Below, piece after piece: positions 55,758 through 64,000 of a stretch of 64,000 nucleotides of DNA. The stretch covers positions 35,921,030 to 35,985,029 of the forward strand of contig JAJLRJ010000004.1 in NCBI GenBank assembly GCA_024195265.1. The letters are read 5' to 3'. The stretch's first letter is position 1, and the number at the start of each line of letters is the position of its first letter. The stretch is from Dendrophyllia cribrosa (taxonomy: Eukaryota; Cnidaria; Anthozoa; Scleractinia; Dendrophylliidae). The notes under the pieces were generated by a model. That model saw only the letters and a list, made by a program, of their open reading frames with translations, was not told the origin of the DNA and did not search any database. The translations under genes were made by a program, and so were the position numbers.

Positions 55758-57390
55758 AGACTAATTGTACTAGTCTTTCTCAGGGCCAGGGCTATACTGA
55801 AAGAAAATATTGTAACGGCTCCTCAAATTTGAAAATTAAATGGTTATAAATAATTGGCTGACATGTAGACAGCGCACTTGTAAACATAAGATAAAAATAA
55901 TATATGACATATATAGTGTATGAAACAAAAGTGAGTTCAGCGTTCGTTCCTTTGGTTAATGCCTTCTGGTGACAAAGTGTTCCCTCTATGAATGAAAAAA
56001 GGCCTCGCGTGCTTTTCGGCGGGAAGCATTGATGGTAGGCTGCAGTTCAAGCGGGATGAGTCTCATGTCCGCGGAAGAGTGGCCTGGTACTGGGTTGAAA
56101 TGTGTAGGGACCGCTGCTGTGGAGTTGGCGTGATGTGGGTTGTTTGTCCCTTGTCTGTGTTCTGTGAAGCGTTCACGAATCGTGCGTTTGGTTTCCCCCA
56201 TATACTGTTTTTTTTTTTACATTTTTTACATTCTATCATATATGTAAGGTTACTAGAATTACAGGTTAAATATTGTTTTATTTGTCTAATTTCCCCGGTG
56301 TTGCTAAAAGTATACGAAGTTCTACCATTGTCAATGTAAGGGCAGGTGAAACATCCATGAGTGGAGTTGCAGCTGAAAGTGCCAGAGGTGGGCTTTGGTG
56401 TCGTGTTAGTGTTTTTTAGTTTAGCTCTAACCAAAAGGTCGCGAACGTTTGGTGAACGACGGTAAGCGATGAAAGGAACATCTTTGAATATTTTTTGCAA
56501 GTGATTTGTGGAATAGAGAATAGGTTGTTTCTTGTGAAGTATTTCTTGAATATTAGGTAGTGCTGGGTTATAGGTGATCGTGAACGGGACTGGGGATTCA
56601 TCTTTATCACGATTATCTGTAATGTCTCACTACTGGGTATTTGTATGGCTCTTGATTTGCTCTCTCCGCCACAAAACGTTCTTTATAACCTCTTTTTATT
56701 AAATATGAAAGTAATTCTGCTGACCGACGCTCGAAGAATTCGTCTTTGGAACAAATCCGGCGTAAACGGAGGGCGAGGCTGAAGGGGATAGTTCTTTTTG
56801 TATGATAAAGATGACTTGAGGAGTGGAGTAAGTACTGGTGTTTATCTGTAGGCTTGCAAAAGAGGTCGCTTTCAATTTTTCCATTTTCGAGTAGAACATT
56901 GACATCCTGGAAAGGAATTGAAGATGTGGACCGTTCACTAGTGAATTTGATAGTAGGATGGATGTTGTTGAGGTATGTGATGAAGTTGTCTAGCTTTTCT
57001 TCTCCGTGTGTCCATACCATTGGAATGTCATCTATGTATCTGAGCCAGAGAAAGGGTTGGTCAGCGTAATCTTTCAGTGCTTTCCTTTCGAAAATACAAT
57101 AGGGAAGATATCAATGACGTCACCAATTGTTATTAATGTGCCAACCAGAGCCTTATTGGCTGCCGAAACAAAGGGTTCTTTGGTTCCAGTGGTTGGGACA
57201 TTTGAATAACAAAAAGAATGTTTGTAAACAGATATCATCCCTATACAGTACAATTAGTCGAAATATTGAATTACAGAATTATTGAATTCTATTGAATTAT
57301 ATTAGTCGAATAGTACAATTAGTCGAAATAAATAAATAAATAAATAAATCTGCCCTTTGCCGTAGTGCCAGCCTTGCATTCAGTTTTGTA
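55758..57390 (-). mobile_element. Penelope-like retroelement, decayed (copy B)
   Basis: Minus-strand fragments: RT with WLRYIDDIPMVWTHGEEKLD and onward (about 57090-56613), linker with Cys-rich TFSCNSTHGCFTCPYIDN and CNSSNLTYMIECKKCKKK (56500-56215), then the GIY-YIG segment MGETKRTIRERFTEH (56201-55986). A frameshift at the T run near 56210 breaks the endonuclease, and the RT N-terminus is missing. About 145 bases at 57103-57247 are absent from copy A. The left end is cut by the deletion junction at 55758. Confidence 0.8.
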
Positions 57391-57492
57391 TTTTCACATT
57401 CAAGGGACGCCTGGCACGAGATCTTTCACAAGGAAGATCCGGCAACTACCAGCAAGTTTAATTTCTGCGTCGTGTGGACCTCTGCATTCAAA

Positions 57493-57521
57493 GGGGGGGG
57501 GGGGGGGGGGGGGGGGGGGGG
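57493..57521 (+). repeat. Poly-G tract (29 G)
   Basis: A run of 29 G followed by TATTCATGCAAATTTTTGGG. It is shorter (13 G) in copy A near 37027. It belongs to a dispersed repeat that carries CCCTATYCTAGACC words further on. Confidence 0.7.
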
Positions 57522-57705
57522 TATTCATGCAAATTTTTGGGCGGGGGTGTGCCGCTGGAACTCTGAGACCCTTAACCTATGCTAGACCATTTTAGCTGCA
57601 TTTTGTAACCCTATTCTAGACTAAACACCGAAAAACCCTACCCTATCCTAGACCAAATTTTTGAACGCTTTTTGTTATTAGTTACCAGGGGTCAGTAAAA
57701 ATGCC

Positions 57706-58288
57706 GTACTGCCCACCGTACCGATTTTTAAATGTCATTTGCCAGTAAAGCTTGTCTACACCAAATTCTTCACGCAACTGATCAGTTTCGCGGAAATGAT
57801 ACCCTATTCTAGACCAAAATTCTCTGATTACTATACCCTATCCCAGACTAAACTGCCTGAAAAACAAACCCTTCACAGCGGCATGTACATATATAGCTCA
57901 TATATGGCCATAAAATGGCATTTGTAGCCTGAAAAAGCGTTTTTTGGTGGAAATTTGCATCTCAAAGGGTTAAGCTTACTTTATTATCTAAAGTAACTTT
58001 ATTAGAAATATTAACCAAAGAGACGAAATAACGGCGATAGAAGTCAAAATTCCACAAGAATGGCGATTTTGATTTCTTGACCGCCTGTCACGAAATCAAA
58101 CTTGACGAACTGTAATCCACTTCCATCCTTGTAATCCTGCACTTTTTCTCCAAACTTCTGCTTTTGTTTTGCTCTATAGAATCTTTTTATCCAATTAATT
58201 TCTATACTTGGTGGCATTTGGCGACATAACGTGGAAATAACTTGGGTAAGCGAAATGTTGTTATTTCAGCGGAACAATGTCCCTTTAA
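57706..58288. other. Right border of duplication and unique DNA
   Basis: The CCCTATCCCAGACTAAACTG-type repeat continues past the duplication edge to about 57960. AT-rich non-coding DNA follows. Some words near 58205-58275 (GCGACATAACGTGGAAATAA, TTATTTCAGCGGAACA) resemble 33785-33845, so a diverged dispersed repeat is shared. Confidence 0.45.
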
Positions 58289-58507
58289 GGTGATGTTACA
58301 CGGGACGATTCGCAACGACGATTTTTAGCGCAACATTGGTGCGCGGACGATTTTCTTCGCAATGTTCACGTTGCGAAGTTTTTGAATCAGTTTCAAAACC
58401 TTGCAACGTAAAAACACGAATTTTACTCAAGTTGTTTCGTGTAACATCCCTGTCGTTAATTTTGTTGCGCGGAAAATCGTCATGGCGAATCGTCCCGTGT
58501 AAGAGAC
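58289..58507. mobile_element. Foldback MITE with GTTACACGGGACGATTCGC ends
   Basis: GTTACACGGGACGATTCGCA, then CGACGATTTT, is mirrored by AAAATCGTCATGGCGAATCG, then TCCCGTGTAA. Open frames on both strands here are palindrome by-products. Confidence 0.75.
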
Positions 58508-58658
58508 GGACCATTTATTTATTTATTTATTTTTTTTTTTGGGGGGGGGGGGGGCAATTTCTTCTGAGTATGATTCTTTTTTTAGCACCACTGTTTGCAA
58601 GAATTTTTTTTACCAAAATGCTTGAATTTTTTTTTCACGTGCTTTCTTGTGCACCCCC

Positions 58659-58659
<1 letters not shown>

Positions 58660-58695
<36 letters not shown>
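58660..58695 (+). repeat. Poly-C tract (36 C)
   Basis: A run of 36 C, then GCCCCCCACCC. A G-rich run (12 G) lies at about 58542-58554 upstream, so the two could pair. Assembly length may be unreliable. Confidence 0.7.
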
Positions 58696-58696
<1 letters not shown>

Positions 58697-59181
58697 CCCC
58701 CCACCCACAAAAATTAAATGGTAAGTCCCTAACATCCAATAATACATTTTTATCTCACAACTGGTTAATCTCCTACGCAGCCGTTATTTGCGTCGTCACG
58801 CAACGCTCCTAATGACGACTCAAAAGGTGTGTCTTTGACGTCATAAATTAGTTCCGTCTTTCGAGCTCCAGCAATAAGGTTGTCCATTTCTCTCGTGGAT
58901 TGATTTTACAGAACGGGTCAAGCTGGGCCGAGCAGGGACCGGTCGGGACTGAATCGAGGACAATTGATATCGGATAAAAGAATCCTCTCAGAATCAGACC
59001 GTTTCAATTGAACAATAGTGATAGAAGGCTATTATTTTTGTTTTACGTTTCTTTAATTTATCTACCTGTTTCACATTTTTTTAACAAAATAGACTTGAAC
59101 AAAACAGAGCGTTACATTACAATTCTACTGGAAGCACCATAGAAACATAAACACTATTGTTTCACTTTTTGTTAATTCTCT

Positions 59182-59187
59182 TTTATT
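59182..59187 (-). terminator. Polyadenylation signal of third aldo-keto reductase
   Basis: TTTATT on the plus strand is AATAAA on the minus strand, within AGCAATAAAAGAG, about 56 bases after the stop codon at 59243. This is a normal distance for a short 3' UTR. Confidence 0.55.
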
Positions 59188-59242
59188 GCTATTTGCGAAC
59201 CTAAAACAGTAACTACTTAACATCCTCTTTGTTGTGTCGGTC

Positions 59243-62200
59243 TTATTCTTCGCCATCCCAGAAATTATCAGGAACTTCCTCCGGTTTATACATCCACGTT
59301 TGATTGAAATATCGATGATGTATTCCAATGTCTTCTATCGCCTTCATGTCATCTTCATCTAGTTTTACATGAAGTGCTTCTAGGTTCTCTTTGATGTGAT
59401 TCTCAGAGACAGCTTTTGGAAGGACTGGAGTTCCTCGCTTAATTCCCCAAGCTAAAGCGACCTGTCATCAAAATAGATAAACTTTTCAGACTGCCAAATT
59501 TAGTAAACTTTAGTTCAGAAGTAAGGATAGACTAGTTTTGTCATTCACGAGAAACAAATGATCACGCACTTAATTGTTCTACATCAAGAAAACTACTCAC
59601 TCACTCACTCTCTCCGGAGTTTGATGCGCTAGGGGGTTCTTGGGACACATTTAACCCAGGTTAAAAGTGTTGTGGATCATGGAGGTGCAAATAAAACTTT
59701 TATTTGATAACCAAATATTATCCATGGATCAAAACTAGACACAAAAGCATGGGAAAATTTCCGGAATCAAAGACTACCCCAAAAACACACTTACACTAAA
59801 AACTTATTTTTTATAAAACATTAACTTTATTTCAACAAAAAAAAAGTTAAAAACTTGAAACCCAGAAATGCCACGATCACCAGTTTCAAGCTCTTAGTCC
59901 TTACCAAAGCTGTTGAAACCCCATGTTTTGCTGCAATACTCTTCAGCAGTGGATTGTTCAGTACAATCGGCTCTGAGTCCTTCTCTTTGAAAATACTAGC
60001 AGGCCTATCGGGTGACCCCAAGGGCGAGTAAGCTGTTACAGCTATCCCTAAATTGGAACATTCAACGAACATTATTGGACTATAAAAAGACAAGCCATGC
60101 AAATGTTCTAAAGCTACGATATACGATCAATAATTATGCTAAAAATCTAAATTGGGATCATTAAGCCGTAACAATGGTAGCCTCCAAAGTGGACCTTCTT
60201 TTGGCTCGTCGGCGCACTCCTGCCGTTGGGGACGAGTGCGTGACGAGCGGGAGGAATGAGTGACCAGCCAAAAAGAGTCTGTGCTGGAGGCCACAACAAG
60301 GGATAAGCACTTGAGTTTATTAATGTATGATACCATTAATCATAATGGTCCATAATGTACCCAAATATTTTTTACCGACTCATCCCGACTCAGAGAAAAG
60401 GAACTTAACATAGATATTAACTTATGTTACATATTAAAACTAATGGTCCAATGCCAAAAGGGGGTACTTAACTATTACAGTGAAGGGGATTTGCGAATGG
60501 GACCTAATTGATAGACTCCAAAAGAGTCTATTAGGCTAAAACCAGACCAAAAATAGTCCATAACCCGACAATGGATGGAATTTTGTTTTGGGAGTAATTG
60601 TTCCCGGAACAGTTTTAGTTTGACTAATCATTATCTTACCTTGACATTTGGAAAAGCTTATGAGCTCCGGCCGCTGTAAATACGGATGAAGCTCCACTAT
60701 GATTGCATAAAAAATGTGATACTCACTGATTAGTTTATTTCAGTACATGGTGTGGAATTATTCGTTTCATTCGTTCGTAGAATTTAAGTGAAAAAAGATG
60801 CACACCCAAAAGTAACGTCAATTTTGGGACTTATCATGTAATTCCTGCCCTGCGAGCACGCGTTATATTTTCCCCCTATATAGAGAAATCGCGTCCAAAC
60901 CATGTGCAAATAGCGTCCAAATCACGTCCGCGTCCGCGTCCGCGTACGCGTCCAAATCACGTTCTTAACCGCGTCCAAGGCCCGTCCAAACTGTCTCAAC
61001 CGCTTCCAAATCGCGTCCAAACCCTAACTCTAATCTGGAGGGTTAGTAATTTCGCGACTCCCTCAGTTTTGCATTACGCTTTGTGATTGGTTTAAAAATC
61101 TCGTTTCACTTTCTCAACCAATCGTGACTGGTTCACACGCGCTTTTTCGCGCTTGGCTCCAGCTGCATGTATTTGCTTCGAGTTCTGATTGGTTCATTGG
61201 ATTGTCTATGCCTGTTGTGATTTGCCAGAGTAATTACTTTGGTTTTGGTTATAGCACACTCAAGTAAGAAAACCGCTTTGTAGGTTTACATCACTGTGCC
61301 ATGAAAATGTTGTATGTATTAGTTAAATTCAAATATTTACCTTGGTTACAAGCTGGTATTATCTTGGCAGTTTCCAAAAGAGTTTTTGTCTTCTTCATAG
61401 TAAAGTTCGATATTCCGATGGCTTTACAAAGACCTTGCTCTACAAGCTGCTCCATGGCCTGTTAGTATATAATTGAGTGATACTAAGAAAAATTATAGAT
61501 TTAATTGAGAAGTTTTCTTTAATAGTGTTTGTTTTAGCAATGCATTTCAGGAATTTTTTTAAGAGAGATTACACAACTCGTAAATTATTATAGTATGCAG
61601 TTATGTCATTTCGATTCACACATTTGGAACTTAAATAGTCAGGGGTAAGATCATTTAGGGATTGATAGACGATCAAGGCTTTTTTAATTTCGTGCTGAAT
61701 ATTAAGATTTTAACAAAGTGTCATAACTTCAGAAGGTGAACATACTAGCTGCATTGCGCTTCGTGCCACCCCCACGCGCTTTGGAAGGAAAAACCGATTG
61801 TTTTACAATCTAATGTTACTATATCTCCCAGTACACGTACCTGCCAGGTTTTTGCCATGAGGTCAGGGGAATATCCAATAACGCCATCTGCAATACACCT
61901 AGGCAAGAACTTCCCGTCTTTTTTGAACGCCACTGGTAAATGGATCTAAGCCAGGAACAATAAACAACGCCTTGTTTCTATTGTGTTTATAAATGAAGCA
62001 AAGTAAAAGCAAGAAAAGGCGCGCACGAGCCACAGGGTACCCACTCGGTCGGAGCTTAACCTGGCTTATGCCGAGTATGAAGCAACCAGGAGTATTGTTA
62101 CTGCCCCCCCTCCCCTCGATGCATTGCTAGTCCATCACAGAGTTACCCTCATCATTTTAGCAACGGTGCCCATTTATATGGTCCCTGGATGGAGAGAGAC

Positions 62201-62968
62201 AATGTGGGGCAAAGTGTCTTGCTTAGGAAACAACACGACGGCGGAGACCTGGCCTCGAATTACCGCCGCGTCCCCGCAAATAAACAAAACATGGTGACCA
62301 CAGTGGAACCTCGATTTAACGAAGTGCCAAGGGACTGGGGAAATTGGTTCGTTATATCGAGGGTTCGTTATATCGAAAACCTCGTTATAACGAATTTGCG
62401 GGAAAACAACCAAAATGTTCGTTATATCGAGGTATATATAGTAATTGTGTTGTAACGTTGTTACGTATTTCCGGATCTTAACAAATAACATTTGCACTTT
62501 CATGCCTGTATGAAGCTACAGTACACTATAAATATAACTACGGCATTGGAAAACTGAACACTGAGATTATACCTTTGCCCTATAGCACACACTGTTGGTC
62601 TGTTCCGCATTCATCTTTGTCGCGCCGGTTGACATTTATTCGTTATATCGGGGTAGATTTTACGTTTGGGCTGTCGGATTGCGTTTGTTATAACGAGGAT
62701 TTCGTTATATCGAGGTTCGTTGTATCGAGGTTCTGTTCCATACATTTTACTTGTAATTTTGCCGGGCTTAAGAATATCGTTCGTTATACCGAGGACTTCG
62801 TTATATAGAGGTTCGTTAAATCGAAGTTCCACTGTATTATAATTGTTTGAACTCTTTTTATTCAGAACTGTTTTGTTTACCAGGTACAAGTCCAGATAGT
62901 CCAGCTGTAGATTTTTCAGTGTTTTCTGGCAAGCAGGCAGAACATCTTCAGGGGCGTGATGGATGCAC
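59243..62968 (-). CDS. Aldo-keto reductase, third gene (exons 4-9, 5' end outside)
   Basis: Minus-strand exons: 62968-62881, 61945-61841, 61458-61341, 60696-60640, 60047-59905 and 59461-59243. They match exons 4-9 of copies A/B in phase and, except one, in length; the exon at 60047-59905 is nine bases longer (SPDRPASIFKEKDSEP). Visible motifs: His of the tetrad (LYLIHLPVAF), [31 protein letters not shown] and the C-terminus NFWDGEE. The exons with Asp, Tyr and Lys lie beyond 64000. The protein is clearly diverged from copies A/B (for example FNQTWMYKPEE against [11 protein letters not shown]), so it is an older paralogue. It is tail to tail with copy B. Intact splicing suggests a working gene. 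Confidence 0.9.
60181..60297. repeat. Foldback repeat in intron of third AKR
   Basis: GCCTCCAAAGTGGACCTTCT and TTTGGCTCGTC are mirrored by GACGAGC..GCCAAAAAGAGTC and GTGCTGGAGGCC, around CTGCCGTTGGGGACGAG. Non-coding. Confidence 0.6.
60889..61022 (+). repeat. Degenerate CGCGTCCAAA tandem repeat
   Basis: CGCGTCCAAACC, GCGTCCAAATCACGTCC, four GCGTCC-type hexamers in a row and further CGCGTCCAA words fill about 130 bases. It lies in an intron of the third aldo-keto reductase. It is CG-rich against an AT-rich background. Confidence 0.65.
61060..61275. repeat. CCAAT-rich interspersed repeat (intron copy)
   Basis: AACCAATCGTGACTGGTTCA, then GATTGGTTCATTGGATTGTC and AGTAATTACTTTGGTTTTGG, match the family at 29525-29910. 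This copy lacks the nested palindrome, which gives the family's simple form. Confidence 0.7.
62301..62834. mobile_element. Tigger/pogo-like TIR element
   Basis: CAGTGGAACCTCGATTTAAC and GTTAAATCGAAGTTCCACTG are inverted ends. Subterminal TTCGTTATATCGAGG words recur several times on both sides, which may be transposase-binding repeats. TA follows the right end; the left flank reads CA, so the target site is mutated or different. It has no transposase. It lies 47 bases from an exon of the third aldo-keto reductase. Confidence 0.85.
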
Positions 62969-63296
62969 CTTTGATCAAGATGGAAATGAAAAGAAGTTAT
63001 ATAATGATGTCAGTAACACACTTGTCTAAGTGCGTTATTAACGGACCCAAGAAAATTGCAGTAGCAGCTGCAGCGTGTGAACGTAGCAAGCACGAGTGTG
63101 GAACGCGAGTAAAACGTGAATAAAATTCTACTTTTATGTTGTTTAGATTTTCTTCTCTCCTATTTTGTAATTTTCCTTCCAACAACAAGTTTCTTGCCAT
63201 CACTTAAGCCCAAGATTCTGGTGACGTTGGATGATAACTATTAATGCAACTATTATTATTATTCCAAAATCGCCATTACCATACACCTTTGACATA

Positions 63297-63950
63297 CAGT
63301 AGAACCCCGCTAACTCGAACTCTGAAGGGAAACGAAAATCAGTTCGAGTTAGCGGGGGTTCGAGTTATCGGGGTCGGTGAAAAATTTATTATTTTTGTTA
63401 ATAATAGTGACGATCTATAGCGTGAACATAGTTTTATTATCTACTTCTCTGATAAACTTCGCTCAATTTGCGTATGGTAACAATAAATTCCAAAGATTAT
63501 GACTTCGAGCTAAGTGTAACTTTAACATTTGGGTACAAGTTTGTAGTGTATTATTACAGTCAAACTAAATACAAAACAACATTAAAGAAGTAACCATGTC
63601 CGTTTTCCTATTTTCACTAGAAGCCTGCGTAGCAGGCGCATGAAAATAATACGTGTCTCCCTCGCGCGTCCCGTTCTTTATTGCGCCCATATTATTTTCA
63701 TGCGCCTGCTACGCAAGCTATATTTTCACTGCCGAAGCAAAAGACACCGCATCCGGTAGTGACTGATAAGATCGTGATCAGCCCGAAGTTACAATCAGAT
63801 AGCAAGCAGCATATTTTCTTGATACTGTATTTTGAGAAGTCATAACAACAGAGTTCGAGTTATCGGGGTAAATTTGGGTCAAGGGAAACGAAAAATAGTT
63901 CGAGTGTGCGGGGAATTCGAGTTATCCGAGTTCGAGTTAACCGAGTATAA
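63297..63950. mobile_element. Tigger/pogo-like TIR element, right end degenerate
   Basis: The left end CAGTAGAACCCCGCTAACTC, with TA before it, continues GAACTCTGAAGGG and has subterminal GTTCGAGTTAGCGGGG words. The right side has GGGGAATTCGAGTTATCCGAG and TTCGAGTTAACCGAG but no exact CTACTG end, so it is decayed. Inside is a separate hairpin at 63630-63716. Confidence 0.65.
63630..63716. repeat. Perfect hairpin, TGCGTAGCAGGCGCATG arms
   Basis: TGCGTAGCAGGCGCATGAAA and ATAATA are exactly mirrored by TATTAT and TTTCATGCGCCTGCTACGCA around a 35-base centre. It looks like a small MITE nested in the TIR element at 63297. Confidence 0.75.
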
Positions 63951-64000
63951 AGGACTCTAAATATAAAAAATAGGGCCAAATACAAGAGAAATCGAACTTA

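Larger units (their letters stand above)
39558..57705 (+). repeat. Segmental tandem duplication, copy B
   Basis: It begins TTATCTTAAGTTTATGACTG, matching 16079 in copy A, and ends at GGTCAGTAAAAATGC, matching about 37224. At 18.1 kb it is shorter than copy A through deletions at about 46455, 46962 and 55758 and through absence of two TIR insertions. It has its own insertion at 41660-41972 and a longer minisatellite. Beyond 57705 the CCCTATTCTAGACCAAA-type repeat runs on naturally, so copy B retains the original right border. Confidence 0.93.

Noticed and set aside
58336..58812. 158-codon frame with a poly-Pro run
   Set aside because: It is built from a foldback MITE plus the 36-C tract, so it is not a protein gene.

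Overview
This is a eukaryotic nuclear window. It is AT-rich, the genes have many short exons with GT/AG introns, and the rest is dense non-autonomous transposons. The repeat content (short palindromic MITEs, tRNA-derived SINE-like units, Penelope-like elements with GIY-YIG ends) and the gene types suggest an anthozoan cnidarian, most likely a stony coral. That placement is inference; no marker gene in the window settles it.

Layout. (1) 1-5759: 5' part of an unrecognised minus-strand gene, with a 162-codon first exon and one small candidate downstream exon, its long intron filled with MITE/SINE repeats. (2) 5760-8581: intergenic, holding a 1.5 kb element with inverted Penelope-type ends. (3) 8582-17552: a complete seven-exon plus-strand gene for a secreted/ER 2-Cys peroxiredoxin (PRDX4 type, 255 aa). 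(4) 19981-29508: a complete nine-exon plus-strand aldo-keto reductase gene (319 aa, full D-Y-K-H tetrad). (5) 30.7-37.2 kb: Tigger/pogo-like TIR elements, a 68-bp minisatellite, tRNA-like units and a decayed minus-strand Penelope-like element. (6) 37.2-39.6 kb: remnant of a coiled-coil/transmembrane ORF split by a 5'-truncated Penelope-like element with a clean 13-bp target-site duplication and a hammerhead-ribozyme-like motif. (7) 39.56-57.7 kb: a second copy of 16.08-37.22 kb, carrying only the last two peroxiredoxin exons and a second complete aldo-keto reductase gene. (8) 57.7-64 kb: single-copy DNA with a third, diverged aldo-keto reductase gene on the minus strand (exons 4-9; the 5' end lies beyond the window), set tail to tail with the second.

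The main story is a segmental tandem duplication of about 18-21 kb. It doubled an aldo-keto reductase gene, left a 5'-truncated peroxiredoxin fragment at its start, and has a transposon-derived filler at its junction. Because both copies are present, they act as natural empty-site controls: two TIR elements are present in copy A and cleanly absent in copy B with TA target sites, one palindromic element is present only in copy B, and a minisatellite differs in repeat number. Peroxiredoxin and aldo-keto reductases both serve oxidant/carbonyl detoxification, but nothing in the sequence shows they are co-regulated. I found no CRISPR, operon or other prokaryote-style system. The nearest thing to an unusual system is the set of Penelope-element termini with hammerhead-like folds.
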